The notes under the pieces were generated by a model that saw only the letters and a list, made by a program, of their open reading frames with translations, had not been told where the DNA came from and did no database searches. Below, piece by piece: positions 44,732 through 55,164 of a stretch of 64,000 nucleotides of DNA; positions within the stretch are counted from its first letter, which is position 1; every line of letters begins with the position of its first letter. The stretch comes from Roseobacter sp. MED193 (lineage in GTDB: Bacteria; Pseudomonadota; Alphaproteobacteria; Rhodobacterales; Rhodobacteraceae), in contig NZ_CH902583.1 of assembly GCF_000152965.1 (NCBI RefSeq), positions 2,425,892 to 2,489,891 on the forward strand. Direction: 5' to 3'. Both the position numbers and the translations under genes were made by a program.

Positions 44732-45958
44732 TCAGATGGCTTTACCTTTGAGTAGACGCGGCAAATCGCCCGTCAAACCGGCGGCCTCACGCATGAAGCC
44801 GCGTCGGAGGCCTGGTAGGCTGTTGACCAGCCCCATCCCCAGATCCCGGCCAAGGCGCAGCAACGGGTTGTCGTTGGAAAACAACTTGTTAACCATATCT
44901 GTGCCAGCCACAAGCGTGGCCGTGTCAAAGCGGCGCCACTGCTGATAGCGGTCCAGAACCAATGATGAACCGGCGTCTTCACCTCGCCGCTTGGCCTCAG
45001 TCAGGATCTCTGCCAAGGCACCTACGTCGCGCAGACCGGCATTCAGCCCCTGTCCTGCGATGGGGTGCAGGCCATGGGCCGCATCGCCAATCAGTGCCAT
45101 GCGCGCAGCCGTGAAGCTATTGGCGACGGTCAGGTTCAGCGGATAGGTAAAGCGTTTGCCAGCTAGGGAAATCTCGCCCAGGAAATTTCCAAATCGTGGC
45201 TTAAGCGCGGCGATATAATCGCTTTCATCAAGCTGTTGGATCGCCTCGGCCATCTCGGTCTTTTCACTCCATACAATCGAAGAGCGGTTGCCCGGCAGGG
45301 GCAGGATTGCCAGAGGGCCTGGTTCCATAAAAAACTGATGGGCAATGCCGTGATGTGGTTTTTGGTGTTCAATCGCGCACACCAGTGCAGTTTGGCCATA
45401 GTCCCAGCCCGTGCGCTTGATCCCGGCGCGCGCGGCAGTGCCGCTTTTGCGACCGTCTGCCCCAACGAGGATACCACCGCGCAGGGTGTCACCACTTTCC
45501 AAGGTCAGCGTGACCCCCGTTTGATCCGGTTCCTGTGCCACCACGCGGGCCTCATTGATCAGGGTGATGCGAGGGTCATCTGCCATTGCCTTGAGCAAGG
45601 CGCGGCGCAAATAGCGGTCCTCCAGCATATAGCCCATTGGGCCATCTTCGATCTCGCGGTGATCAAAATGCACAAAAAATGGTGAAGCCCCTTCACCAAC
45701 ATGGCCATCGCTGGCTTTGATCTCCAACATCGGTTGGGCCTGGTCTGCAACCATGGTCCAAATCCCGATCTGATCCAGTAGACGCTGGGAAGCCAGTGCC
45801 AGCGCATAGCCGCGCCCGTCAAAGTCCTCCTTTTCAAACCCGCCCCGGGGTAGAGCATCCACAAGGGTGACGCTGTGGCCGGTTTGGGCCAGAGCCAAGG
45901 CCAGAGCGGGGCCATTCAAGCCACCGCCTATGATCAGAATATCGGATGTGTTTTTCAT
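44732..45958 (-). CDS. UbiH/UbiF/VisC/COQ6-family FAD monooxygenase
   Basis: 408 residues from the ATG at 45958. GGGLNGPALALALAQTG near residue 11 is the FAD dinucleotide motif; GILVGADGRKSGTA is the DG motif, and GDAAHGLHPIAGQGLNAGLRD is the second FAD motif, all specific to UbiH-like enzymes. They hydroxylate the ubiquinone ring. In alphaproteobacteria more than one such gene exists, and the ring position cannot be told here. An upstream in-frame ATG at 45994 is possible. Divergent from the amidase gene. Confidence 0.9.
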   Translation of the reverse strand: MKNTSDILIIGGGLNGPALALALAQTGHSVTLVDALPRGGFEKEDFDGRGYALALASQRLLDQIGIWTMVADQAQPMLEIKASDGHVGEGASPFFVHFDHREIEDGPMGYMLEDRYLRRALLKAMADDPRITLINEARVVAQEPDQTGVTLTLESGDTLRGGILVGADGRKSGTAARAGIKRTGWDYGQTALVCAIEHQKPHHGIAHQFFMEPGPLAILPLPGNRSSIVWSEKTEMAEAIQQLDESDYIAALKPRFGNFLGEISLAGKRFTYPLNLTVANSFTAARMALIGDAAHGLHPIAGQGLNAGLRDVGALAEILTEAKRRGEDAGSSLVLDRYQQWRRFDTATLVAGTDMVNKLFSNDNPLLRLGRDLGMGLVNSLPGLRRGFMREAAGLTGDLPRLLKGKAI

Positions 45959-46113
45959 ATCTCGCAATATGCGCCGATTGGCGGAATTGTCCATGGCGGT
46001 GCTGCGCAATTTGGCAAATCTCAGCCACTGGTCGGTAGGGAATCGGGGCTACGGGATTGTACGGGTTTAAGCACAAGGCTACCGTTGCAAAAAATTCAAA
46101 CGGAGAGATGGCA

Positions 46114-47448
46114 ATGCAGGACTGGCTAAAGATGAGCGCCGCAGATCTGGGGCGGGGAATTGCGGCGCAGGAGATCGACCCCGTTGCCCTGGCACAGTGC
46201 TACCTCGCAGCCATAGATGCGCATGCGCACCGAGATCTCATCTATAGTGAGGTAACCCACGAACGTGCTTTGGCGGAAGCCACTGCCGCCGCTGAGCGCG
46301 CGCGGATGGGCCTGCGACGCTCGCCCTTGGATGGGGTGCCAGTCAGCTGGAAGGACCTGTTTGATTCTGCGGGTGCCAAGACCGAGGCAGGATCTCACTT
46401 GCTCAAAGGTCGGGTGCCGGATCAGGATGCCTTGGTCTTGGAAATCGCGACCTCGATGGGGGCTGTGTGTCTCGGCAAAACCCACATGAGCGAGCTGGCC
46501 TTCTCTGGCCTTGGGCTTAACCCTGTGACCGCAACGCCGCCCTGCGTGAATGACGAAGCCGCCGTGCCAGGGGGCTCTTCCTCCGGTGCGGCGGCCTCGG
46601 TGGCTTTTGATTTAGCTCCGATGGCCATTGGATCTGATACTGGTGGCTCGGTGCGTATTCCTTCTGCCTGGAATGACCTGGTGGGCCTGAAAACCACCGC
46701 AGGGCGGGTGAGCCTGGAGGGTGTGGTTCCGCTGTGCCTGAAGTTCGACACCGTTGGCCCATTGGTGCGTTCGGTCGAGGATGCCGGTCTGGTTTTGGGG
46801 CTACTGGAGGGCACAGAGGGGCCGGATCTGCGCGGTGCAGGCTCCCTCAAAGGGCGGCGCTTTGCCGATCTGCAGAGCATAGCGCAGGACGAGCTCGACC
46901 CTGTTGTCGCTCAAAGTTACGCAGAGGCCCTGCAAAAGCTGCAAGAGGCCGGGGCAGAGATTGTTCCGCTGGAGGTGCCTGAGTTGTCAGAGGCCATGGG
47001 GTTGAGCGCAATCCTGTTCACCACTGAAGCCTATGGCCTGTGGAAAGAGGTGATCGAAGCCAGTCCGGACGTGATGTTTGACAAGATCCTAGAGCGGTTC
47101 CGTTCCGGTGCGCAATTTTCGGGGGCTGATTATGTCGCGGCCTGGGGGCGGCTGGAGCAAGCCCGCATGGCCTGGGATCAGGCAACGGTCGGATTTGATG
47201 CGGTCCTATCACCGACCTGTCCGATCCTGCCCCCAAATCTGGCGCGGCTGCAGCAGGAGGAGGATTATTACGTTCAGGCCAATTTGCTGACCCTGCGCAA
47301 CACCCGCATTGGCAATCTGATGGGCACCTGCGGCTTGAGTCTGCCCACAGGCACCCCTAGCTGTGGTTTGCAGATGCTTGGCCAGCCCGATTGTGAAGAG
47401 GCGTTGCTGCGGCTTGGGGTCGGCGTCGAGGCCGCTTTGGCGGGATAA
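46114..47448 (+). CDS. Amidase, amidase-signature family
   Basis: 444 residues from the ATG at 46114, chosen because GGAG lies 8 nt upstream. The amidase signature is complete: catalytic Lys K80 in VSWKDLFDSAG, cis-Ser in VPGGSSSGAAAS, and nucleophile S179 in IGSDTGGSVRIP. The family hydrolyses aryl or aliphatic amides; GatA is also in it but here no gatB or gatC is adjacent, and the C-terminal region is not GatA-like. Substrate unknown. Confidence 0.9.
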   Translation: MQDWLKMSAADLGRGIAAQEIDPVALAQCYLAAIDAHAHRDLIYSEVTHERALAEATAAAERARMGLRRSPLDGVPVSWKDLFDSAGAKTEAGSHLLKGRVPDQDALVLEIATSMGAVCLGKTHMSELAFSGLGLNPVTATPPCVNDEAAVPGGSSSGAAASVAFDLAPMAIGSDTGGSVRIPSAWNDLVGLKTTAGRVSLEGVVPLCLKFDTVGPLVRSVEDAGLVLGLLEGTEGPDLRGAGSLKGRRFADLQSIAQDELDPVVAQSYAEALQKLQEAGAEIVPLEVPELSEAMGLSAILFTTEAYGLWKEVIEASPDVMFDKILERFRSGAQFSGADYVAAWGRLEQARMAWDQATVGFDAVLSPTCPILPPNLARLQQEEDYYVQANLLTLRNTRIGNLMGTCGLSLPTGTPSCGLQMLGQPDCEEALLRLGVGVEAALAG

Positions 47449-47590
47449 GGGTGCTGCGGCAAAGATCCAAAGTCTGGCTGGAATGCCACAAATTTAGCCA
47501 AGGCCACATCCTGTGGCTGGACGCATTGGGTCTTGCTCTGTAATTTAGCTCCAAACGGGGCGCGAATGATCCCGAACTTGAGGCACAGCT

Positions 47591-48775
47591 ATGAACTTCC
47601 CTGAGCGGTTTGCGAACCTGCCAGCCTATGCGTTTCCGCGATTGCGGGCGCTTTTGGACCATCACACGCCTGGGGGCGATGTGGTGCATATGACCATTGG
47701 CGAGCCAAAACACCAGTTTCCCCAGTGGGTGACAGATGTCATCGTCGAGAACGCGGCGGGCTTTAACAGCTATCCGCCCAACGATGGGTCTGATGAATTG
47801 CGCGCAGCAATCGCGGATTGGGTCTCGTCCCGCTACGGCGTGACTATGGACCCGGCGACGCAGATGATGGCGCTCAACGGGACCCGCGAGGGGCTGTATA
47901 ATGCTGCCATGGCGCTTTGCCCTGAACAAAAGAACGGTCAGACACCCGCGATCCTGATCCCAAACCCGTTTTACCAAGTCTATATGGTGGCCAGCCTGTC
48001 GGTTGCAGCCGAACCCGTGTTCCTCTCCGCCACGGCAGCAACAGGCCATTTGCCAGATTATGAGAGCCTGCCGGATGAGCTGCTGGAGCGCACGGCGATT
48101 GCCTATATCTGCTCGCCTGCCAATCCGCAGGGAGCGGTAGCGGATCGCAGCTATTGGCAGCGGCTGATTACCCTGGCAGAAAAGCACGATTTCTGCATCT
48201 TTGCCGATGAATGCTACAGCGAGATCTATCGCGACGCGGCCCCCATTGGCGCCCTCACAGTGGCGCAGGAAATGGGCGCGGATCCGAACCGGGTGGTGCT
48301 GTTTAACTCTCTCTCCAAACGTTCAAACCTACCGGGGTTGCGGTCAGGGCTGATTGCCAGCGGTGCGGAGAATATCAAACGAATCAAGCAACTACGGGCT
48401 TACTCTGGGGCGCCCTTGCCGGGGCCTTTGCAGGCCGCCGCGGCAGCGGTCTGGGCGGATGAAACCCATGTGGTGGAAAACCGGGCGCTTTATGTTGAGA
48501 AATACAAAATCGCGGATGAAGTTTTTGCCGGGCTCGACGGCTATGTATCACCCGAGGCGGGCTTTTTCCTTTGGCTTCCGGTGCCAGATGGCGAGGAAGC
48601 GGCACTGAAGCTGTGGACGCAGACCGGCGTGCGGGTCCTGCCTGGTGCCTATCTGGCGCAGGGCAGCGGCGAGGGGAACCCTGGTGCTGGCTATATCCGG
48701 GTGGCACTGGTGGCCGCGCCCGAGGTGACGCGGGAAGCGCTGACCAAACTGCGACGCTGTCTTTACGACGCTTGA
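47591..48775 (+). CDS. Class I/II PLP aminotransferase, N-succinyldiaminopimelate aminotransferase-like
   Basis: 394 residues. The PLP lysine is K243 in FNSLSKRSNLPG, with D206 and Y209 in FADECYS. The family opening FANLPAYAFPRLRALLD and the GEPKHQFP segment resemble DapC. The gene is 142 bp after the amidase gene, with a good start at 47591, and is followed by ftsK on the same strand. Substrate is inferred from similarity; other amino acid aminotransferases of the family are close. Confidence 0.85.
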   Translation: MNFPERFANLPAYAFPRLRALLDHHTPGGDVVHMTIGEPKHQFPQWVTDVIVENAAGFNSYPPNDGSDELRAAIADWVSSRYGVTMDPATQMMALNGTREGLYNAAMALCPEQKNGQTPAILIPNPFYQVYMVASLSVAAEPVFLSATAATGHLPDYESLPDELLERTAIAYICSPANPQGAVADRSYWQRLITLAEKHDFCIFADECYSEIYRDAAPIGALTVAQEMGADPNRVVLFNSLSKRSNLPGLRSGLIASGAENIKRIKQLRAYSGAPLPGPLQAAAAAVWADETHVVENRALYVEKYKIADEVFAGLDGYVSPEAGFFLWLPVPDGEEAALKLWTQTGVRVLPGAYLAQGSGEGNPGAGYIRVALVAAPEVTREALTKLRRCLYDA

Positions 48776-48888
48776 ATGACTGCGATGGCCCCGGGGCTCT
48801 TGGGGACATGGCCAATACTTAAGAACGACCGGTAATTAGATCCTGTGATACAATCGGGACACATCGGCAACAATGAACCGAGGTAGGC

Positions 48889-51800
48889 ATGGCATTTCAA
48901 ACCCGCAGCAGGGACCCCCTGCTTGACAGTTCGATGCAGGCGGCGATCGAAAAGCGTGGCAAGGAACTGATTGGGATCTTCCTGATTGGCCTCGGCGTTT
49001 TTGTGGCTGCGATGGTTGGCTCCTATACGCCGGATGACCCCAATTGGATGGTCTCTACCGATGCGCCGGTGCAGAATTGGCTTGGCCGCCCTGGGGCCTC
49101 GATCGCGGCACCCTTGTTCATGATTGTGGGCTGGGCGGCCTGGAGCCTTGCGCTGACGCCATTGGCCTGGGGCCTGCGGTTCCTACTGCACAGTGGTGAA
49201 GACCGCGTGCTTGGTCGGATGATTTTTGCGCCTGTTCTATTGGCTGTGGCCTCTATCTATGCGGCGACCCTGGTACCGGGTGTCGAATGGAAAGCGACCC
49301 ATAGCTTCGGCTTGGGTGGATTGTTCGGTGATACCGTCATGGGAGCTTTGCTGACACTCTTGCCAGTCAGTTCGCATTTCGCCGTCAAATTGATGTCGTT
49401 GTTGATGGCCTTTGGCATGCTGGCGCTTGGGGCTTTTGTGGCTGGGTTCAGCCGGGGTGAAATGTCCCGCGCAGGGCGCTATCTGACCCTGGGCTTTGTG
49501 ATCATCTATGGCGGCATTGCCAGTCTGCTGGGGCGGGGTGCCACCAGCGGCTTTAAAGCCGCTATGGCGCTGCGTGAACAGCGTCGCGCGGCCAAATTGC
49601 AGGCCGAAGAGGACGCCTGGATTGCTGAAGACGATGGCGCGCAGATGTTTGAAAGCTATCCGCAGAGCGGCACTGGTGCAGAGGCTGCTGAAGATGACTT
49701 TGTTGAGGGCAGGCCTGAAAAGGTTGGGCTGTTTGCTCGCGTGCCAGGCTTGATGCGTCGCTCTGACCCCGAAGAGATCCCAGATCAAATGCCGGAACCA
49801 GAGCTGGTGGAAACGGCGCAATCTGGTGAATCCTTGCTGTCAGGCGATGCGCGGATTTCAGAAAAGATCGCCAGCGCTGTGCGCATTCGTCGTGCAGCGA
49901 GCCAAGCGCCAGACCATGACCCGGATCTCCCCCTGACCAAGGGACGTGGCAAACGGGCGGAGCCTTTGTTGTTTAATCCAAACGCAGCCCAAGCCAATTT
50001 GCCACCTGAGCCACCACTGACCGCAACACAGAGCACTCCTGCCGCGCCTGCAGCGGCCGCATTTGCGCCTTCTGCTCCAGAGTTACATCAGGTTCCGGAC
50101 CTTGAGGCCGCTTCGATGGAAGCAGAGCCCTTCCAAGAGAGAGCGGCTCCTGACCCCACAGCTATGGATGTATCCTCAGAGCTTGCGCCAGATCGGGTTG
50201 CCTCAGAAGATCTGCCTGCAGGTCGCGTGATCAACCGCGAATTTGGTGCAGCGCCAAAGACGGTTTCTGCTCAAAAAGCTGCGGATCCGGTTGAGTATGA
50301 ACTGCCCGTCGCCACGCCGCGTAAAGCCGTTGTGGAGCAACCCCAGCGTAAGCCAGTGCAGCCCTCGACGCGGGCCAAGGCCGAAGCCCAGCCTGCGTTG
50401 GCCTTTGAGGATAATGCCGCCGATTTTGAACTGCCGCCGCTCTCGCTGCTTGGCCACCCCAACGGGGTCGAACGCCACCACCTGAGTGACGAAGCTTTGG
50501 AAGAAAATGCGCGCATGCTGGAAGTGGTGCTGGATGACTATGGCGTGAAGGGCGAGATCGTCTCGGTGCGTCCTGGTCCTGTTGTCACCATGTATGAACT
50601 GGAACCAGCCCCTGGTCTGAAGGCCAGCCGTGTGATTGGCCTGTCCGATGATATTGCGCGCTCGATGTCAGCCTTGTCAGCGCGGGTCTCGACCGTGCCG
50701 GGTCGGACGGTCATTGGCATTGAACTGCCAAATGAAAAGCGCGAGATGGTGAACTTCCGTGAAATCCTGTCGTCGCGCGACTATGGGGATGGCATTCAGA
50801 GCCTGCCTTTGGCGCTGGGCAAGGATATCGGTGGGTCCTCCATGGTGGCCGATCTGGCTAAGATGCCGCATTTGCTGATTGCCGGGACCACGGGCTCGGG
50901 TAAATCGGTTGCGATCAATACCATGATCCTGTCGCTGCTTTACAAACTGTCACCAGAAGAATGCCGCTTGATCATGATCGACCCCAAGATGTTGGAGCTT
51001 TCCGTCTATGACGGTATCCCGCATCTGTTGTCGCCTGTTGTGACCGATCCCAAAAAGGCGGTCGTGGCGCTGAAATGGGTGGTCGGCGAAATGGAAGACC
51101 GCTACCGCAAGATGTCCAAGATGGGTGTACGCAACATCGCCGGCTACAATGGCCGGGTGAAGGAAGCCCTGGCCAAGGGCGAGATGTTCAGCCGCACGGT
51201 GCAGACTGGATTTGATGATGACACCGGCGAGCCGGTGTTCGAGACGGATGAATTCGCCCCCGAGGCGCTGCCCTATATCGTGGTGATCGTCGATGAGATG
51301 GCCGATCTGATGATGGTGGCGGGCAAGGAGATCGAGGCCTGTATTCAGCGTCTTGCGCAGATGGCGCGGGCCTCTGGTATTCACCTGATCATGGCCACTC
51401 AGCGCCCCTCGGTGGATGTGATCACCGGTACCATCAAGGCCAACTTCCCCACCCGGATTTCGTTCCAGGTGACCTCCAAAATCGACAGCCGCACCATCCT
51501 CGGCGAAATGGGAGCTGAGCAACTCCTGGGCATGGGCGATATGCTGTACATGGCCGGCGGTGCCAAGATCACCCGCTGTCATGGTCCATTCGTGTCGGAT
51601 GAAGAGGTCGAAGAGGTAGTGAACCACCTCAAACAGTTTGGTCCGCCGAGCTATATGAGTGGGGTGGTGGATGGTCCGGATGACGAAAAGGCCGATAATA
51701 TCGACGCGGTTTTGGGGCTGAATACGGGGGGCAACACCACTGGAGAAGATGCGCTCTATGATTCTGCGGTGCAGATCGTCATCAAAGATCGCAAATGCTC

Positions 51801-51936
51801 CACCTCTTATATCCAGCGCAAGCTGGCCATCGGTTACAACAAGGCTGCGCGCCTGGTCGAACAGATGGAAGACGAAGGCCTTGTCTCGCCCGCAAACCAC
51901 GTGGGCAAACGTGAAATCCTGGTACCAGAGCAATAA
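48889..51936 (+). CDS. ftsK: DNA translocase FtsK
   Basis: 1015 residues. About four or five N-terminal transmembrane helices (first [18 protein letters not shown], last [16 protein letters not shown]) anchor it at the division septum. A long Pro/Ala/Glu-rich linker covers about 230-510. The motor domain has Walker [11 protein letters not shown], Walker [11 protein letters not shown] and the C-terminal gamma winged helix ([21 protein letters not shown]) that reads KOPS. Length and order match alphaproteobacterial FtsK. A terminator follows at 51956-51985. Confidence 0.97.
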   Translation: MAFQTRSRDPLLDSSMQAAIEKRGKELIGIFLIGLGVFVAAMVGSYTPDDPNWMVSTDAPVQNWLGRPGASIAAPLFMIVGWAAWSLALTPLAWGLRFLLHSGEDRVLGRMIFAPVLLAVASIYAATLVPGVEWKATHSFGLGGLFGDTVMGALLTLLPVSSHFAVKLMSLLMAFGMLALGAFVAGFSRGEMSRAGRYLTLGFVIIYGGIASLLGRGATSGFKAAMALREQRRAAKLQAEEDAWIAEDDGAQMFESYPQSGTGAEAAEDDFVEGRPEKVGLFARVPGLMRRSDPEEIPDQMPEPELVETAQSGESLLSGDARISEKIASAVRIRRAASQAPDHDPDLPLTKGRGKRAEPLLFNPNAAQANLPPEPPLTATQSTPAAPAAAAFAPSAPELHQVPDLEAASMEAEPFQERAAPDPTAMDVSSELAPDRVASEDLPAGRVINREFGAAPKTVSAQKAADPVEYELPVATPRKAVVEQPQRKPVQPSTRAKAEAQPALAFEDNAADFELPPLSLLGHPNGVERHHLSDEALEENARMLEVVLDDYGVKGEIVSVRPGPVVTMYELEPAPGLKASRVIGLSDDIARSMSALSARVSTVPGRTVIGIELPNEKREMVNFREILSSRDYGDGIQSLPLALGKDIGGSSMVADLAKMPHLLIAGTTGSGKSVAINTMILSLLYKLSPEECRLIMIDPKMLELSVYDGIPHLLSPVVTDPKKAVVALKWVVGEMEDRYRKMSKMGVRNIAGYNGRVKEALAKGEMFSRTVQTGFDDDTGEPVFETDEFAPEALPYIVVIVDEMADLMMVAGKEIEACIQRLAQMARASGIHLIMATQRPSVDVITGTIKANFPTRISFQVTSKIDSRTILGEMGAEQLLGMGDMLYMAGGAKITRCHGPFVSDEEVEEVVNHLKQFGPPSYMSGVVDGPDDEKADNIDAVLGLNTGGNTTGEDALYDSAVQIVIKDRKCSTSYIQRKLAIGYNKAARLVEQMEDEGLVSPANHVGKREILVPEQ

Positions 51937-51955
51937 ATCGCGCATGACACTGCGG

Positions 51956-51985
51956 GGCCGGGTCAGAAATGATCCGGCCTCTTTT
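51956..51985 (+). terminator. Terminator of ftsK
   Basis: GGCCGGGTCA pairs with TGATCCGGCC (one mismatch) around GAAA, followed by TCTTTT, 19 bp after the stop. Confidence 0.88.
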
Positions 51986-52015
51986 CATTTGAATGGCAAG
52001 GCTTATCTAGATCTC

Positions 52016-52618
52016 ATGAAACAAATTTTGCATGCTATCGCGCTGAGCTGTTGCGCCCTTGTCTTTTCCACTGCCGCCTGGGCCGAAGGTAAGCTGAGCC
52101 TGAATGAGATCTCCGGCTATCTGAACGGGATGAAGACCGCGACGGCGAGTTTCACCCAGATCAATGACGATGGCACCCTGACCACCGGTAAGCTTTACCT
52201 GCATCGGCCGGGCCGGATGCGGTTTGAATATGACGGCAAAGGCGGGGGCACAGTGGTGGCCGGGGCTGGCGCTGTGCGCATCCATGACCCGAAATCCAAT
52301 CAACCGCCCGAAACCTTCCCGCTGAAGCGCACGCCGCTGTCGATCATCCTGGCCAAACAGGTGGATCTGGGGCGCGCCAATATGGTGGTGGGGCACGGCT
52401 TTGACGGGACCTCGACCGTAGTGCAGGCGCAGGACCCTGAAAACCCGGATTACGGCAGCCTTGAGCTGATGTTCACGGGCGAGCCAGTTGAGCTGCGCAA
52501 ATGGGTGGTGCATGACGGGGCAGGGGGCAAAACCACCGTTATTCTCGGAGCGCTGGAAACCGGTATGCGCCTGCCCTCGACACTGTTCAGCCAAAATGGC
52601 GGTGGCAGCTCACCCTAG
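52016..52618 (+). CDS. lolA: Outer membrane lipoprotein carrier LolA
   Basis: 200 residues from the ATG at 52016. A signal peptide ends WA-EGK (about residue 23). The mature protein matches LolA: MKTATASFTQIN, GKLYLHRPGRMRFEY, and a beta-barrel-like series of strands. It carries lipoproteins across the periplasm to LolB. The gene has its own start 80 bp after ftsK, beyond a terminator. Confidence 0.92.
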   Translation: MKQILHAIALSCCALVFSTAAWAEGKLSLNEISGYLNGMKTATASFTQINDDGTLTTGKLYLHRPGRMRFEYDGKGGGTVVAGAGAVRIHDPKSNQPPETFPLKRTPLSIILAKQVDLGRANMVVGHGFDGTSTVVQAQDPENPDYGSLELMFTGEPVELRKWVVHDGAGGKTTVILGALETGMRLPSTLFSQNGGGSSP

Positions 52619-52652
52619 CGGCATGGTTTTTTCTGCGAGACTGAACACCTGA

Positions 52653-53192
52653 TCATAAGTTAAATTGATAGACCTGAAACGCTCCGCAGTCCTGATACCC
52701 GACCTGACGTGGCTTACTCGCTTTTAAGTAATATGCATCTGCGCGCGACAGTTTATCAAATGGGGCCCTAGGCAAAATAGTGGTGTTAGGAAGAGCCATA
52801 TAACTTGGGGGGGACTGGAAAACTTTTTCTAGCCCGCTTGCATCTCCTTGGGTGAAAATTATTGCCTGAAGTCCCGTAAATGGGAAAAATCTATATCTTA
52901 GAAAGACAGATGCCGGTTTGCACTGTGCTGCGGCCGTAAACTCATTTACCTTGACTGGAGTTCGGCAGAGGTTCTGTCTGTTGATCTTGATTCCGCGCAG
53001 GTCATTGCACCATGGTTCCAACGGAACCCTGGCTGAGGTGTCTGCTTGATGGACAATCTCGATATTGGATGCCACTGGCAGTATTCGTAGTAACCGCTCA
53101 CTGTGTTCAATGCTCTTGACGAAAAACCATACCCACACAAAAGCGAGAGAGACCAGAGCAATAAAAGCGAGAGCTGCGTACTTTATATTCAT
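52653..53192 (-). CDS. Orphan protein with one N-terminal membrane segment
   Basis: 179 residues. An N-terminal hydrophobic helix (ALAFIALVSLAFVWVWFFV, residues 7-25) is either an anchor or a signal. The rest has four cysteines (WCNDL, LCRTP, QCKPA, DCGAF), possibly two disulfides, and I recognise no domain. Base composition is visibly lower in GC than the flanking genes, and codon use differs, suggesting recent acquisition. The ATG is followed by a possible overlap with a small upstream frame ending at 53189. Confidence 0.6.
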   Translation of the reverse strand: MNIKYAALAFIALVSLAFVWVWFFVKSIEHSERLLRILPVASNIEIVHQADTSARVPLEPWCNDLRGIKINRQNLCRTPVKVNEFTAAAQCKPASVFLRYRFFPFTGLQAIIFTQGDASGLEKVFQSPPSYMALPNTTILPRAPFDKLSRADAYYLKASKPRQVGYQDCGAFQVYQFNL

Positions 53193-53320
53193 GAGTCTTT
53201 TGGTCCTTTTTTGATCGAAACGTAAAGATTCCCAATTTTAGAAAATTCGTTCTGCGTGATTTCAATAAAGCTCTGTAGCTTTCGTACGTAGGATTGGTTT
53301 TCTAAACACCTGACGCCCAT
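53189..53320 (-). CDS. Possible small frame upstream of the orphan gene
   Basis: 43 codons from an ATG at 53320; its TGA overlaps the next gene's ATG (ATGA). The translation is hydrophilic and unrecognised. Other frames here are also open for a similar length, and the region carries a GAGACGC/GCGTCTC inverted repeat (53345-53369), so this may be chance. The rest of 53321-53543 shows no gene. Confidence 0.25.
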   Translation of the reverse strand: MGVRCLENQSYVRKLQSFIEITQNEFSKIGNLYVSIKKGPKDS

Positions 53321-53543
53321 CCTTGTCTTGGATACCGTAGCAACGAGACGCGACAGCCACCAGCGTCTCTATAACCCCTAACTTTTCTGGCTACATCATT
53401 GCAGGCGGCCATCCCGCCCTCCCATGTGGATCACACCGGAGGGGCGATTATTCTAGAGTACCTGTTCTCTAACAAAGCTAAGAGGAGCCAGAACTGAACA
53501 GCCGGAGCTTGTATAGGTTCTAGGCCAGTTTGAGCCCCTTGGA

Positions 53544-54131
53544 TCAGCGGGCGCGGCGGCAGGTGGCGAGCTGGGCCTGGTACATCTGCGAGCGGGCCTC
53601 GACCTTGCTGGCAACGCGCAAGAGCCAGGTTTTTGACTTGTAGGTGCCACGAGCATAGCCAGTGTGACCGTCGTGATAGGCCAGGTACTGGTTGCGCGCA
53701 TCATAGAGCGGGATGCCGTTCTTCTCGAGACTGGTGTTCATATACCAGCCCATGAAATCGGTGGCGTCCTCGATCCGGTCGCGTTTGGCGCGGCGCCGTC
53801 CGGTGTCGCGTTTGTAATCCTCCCAGGTGCCATCTAGGGCCTGGCCATAGCCATAGGCGCTGGATTGCCGCCCCATGGGGATCACGCCCAGCAGGTATTT
53901 ATGCGGGGTGCGGGCATTGCCGCGGAATTTGCTTTCCTGATGGATAGTGGCCATCTGCACATGGATGGGCACGCCCCAGCGGCGCTCGGTGGCGCGGAAG
54001 GCATTCAGGTATTTGGGCCGCTCCTTGATGATACTACACGCATTGTCCAGATTGCGGGGTGGGGTATTGGGACCACCACCGCAGGATGCGACGACCAGAA
54101 GAAGGGCGAGTGCGACGATGATTCTGCTCAT
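53544..54131 (-). CDS. SLT-domain lytic transglycosylase-like lipoprotein
   Basis: 195 residues. Lipobox VVASC (Cys 17) indicates a lipoprotein. The SLT/lysozyme-like domain (about 35-170) has the catalytic Glu in MATIHQESKF and a conserved SSAYGYGQALDGTWEDYK segment where the family has G-(L/I)-M-Q. It likely cleaves peptidoglycan in the periplasm. The Arg-rich stretch around residue 110 and the CRRAR tail are unusual. Confidence 0.85.
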   Translation of the reverse strand: MSRIIVALALLLVVASCGGGPNTPPRNLDNACSIIKERPKYLNAFRATERRWGVPIHVQMATIHQESKFRGNARTPHKYLLGVIPMGRQSSAYGYGQALDGTWEDYKRDTGRRRAKRDRIEDATDFMGWYMNTSLEKNGIPLYDARNQYLAYHDGHTGYARGTYKSKTWLLRVASKVEARSQMYQAQLATCRRAR

Positions 54132-54191
54132 TGCCTCTGCCTATGTGTTATATTTTTTTGCCATTCTAGCGAATTTTGGCAAAAGAGAAAA

Positions 54192-55079
54192 TCACAAATC
54201 AATCAAAAGCGACAGCACCAGCGGTAGGGCAACGATGGCCATCAAGGTGGATACCACCACAAGACCCGTGACGGCCTCTGCATCGGCGTTAAATTTTTCA
54301 GCCAGCAGATAAGAGGTGACAGCAACCGGGGTGGCCAGCTGCAGAACCAACACACCAAAGGCGATCTCATCCAGGCCAAAGGCCAGCCCCAAGGCCCAGC
54401 CAATGACCACGCTGGCGCAGAGCTTGGCCAGGGAGAGCAAAATCGCCAGACCGGATTTCCCCGGAGTGAGCCGGGCGATGGCGACGCCGAGGGTGATCAG
54501 CATCATTGGAATGGCCATCTGGCCCATGAGCTCCAGCGCATTGGTCAGAAATTTGGGTGTCTGCCAATCCTGCCAGAGGAACAGCGCGCCCAGCAAGGTA
54601 GCCCAGACCATCGGTTCCCGCAGGGCCTTGGCGCCGCCGCCTTTGCCTGCCACCAAAGACAGGCCCAGGGTGAAGGACAGTATGGCCGAGACCGCCAGCA
54701 TCACCACCGCATAGCCCAGTCCCGCCTCGCCAAAAGCAAAGAGCGCCAGAGGGATGCCGAGGTTGCCGGTATTGCCAAAAATGAAAGGCGCCAGATAGGT
54801 TTGCCGGTTCAGGCGCCCGGTCTTGATCAGCAGGGCTCCCACCAGTGCAAGCAGCAAATGCCCCAGAATGGCCGCGACGACAAAGGTCCCGAGGGCGGAT
54901 TTATCCAGCTCGGTTTTCATCAAAGCGGTGAAGATCAGGGCCGGGACAGCCAGGGTCATCGCCAGGCGGGTGACAAACTGGATGCGGTACTCAAACCCCA
55001 GTTTGACCCAGGCAAAACCGACCCCTGCAAGCAGAAAAACCGGGGCAGTAATTTCAAGCACTGTTAAGGCCAGGTTCAC
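54192..55079 (-). CDS. AEC family transporter (auxin efflux carrier type)
   Basis: 295 residues with about ten hydrophobic helices and the AEC arrangement, including FGNTGNLGIPLALFAFG, which is the family's Gly-Asn-rich signature. A GTG start at 55079 has GAGGAA upstream. Members export or import organic anions; no substrate can be assigned. It is divergent from hspQ, about 85 bp away. Confidence 0.9.
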   Translation of the reverse strand: MNLALTVLEITAPVFLLAGVGFAWVKLGFEYRIQFVTRLAMTLAVPALIFTALMKTELDKSALGTFVVAAILGHLLLALVGALLIKTGRLNRQTYLAPFIFGNTGNLGIPLALFAFGEAGLGYAVVMLAVSAILSFTLGLSLVAGKGGGAKALREPMVWATLLGALFLWQDWQTPKFLTNALELMGQMAIPMMLITLGVAIARLTPGKSGLAILLSLAKLCASVVIGWALGLAFGLDEIAFGVLVLQLATPVAVTSYLLAEKFNADAEAVTGLVVVSTLMAIVALPLVLSLLIDL

Positions 55080-55164
55080 AGACTGTTTCCTCGAAAATTT
55101 GCGTCAACAGTTGGACATCTGCCAGCGATTTGCGTTAGTAACAAGTCACGGAGACAGTCTGCCA

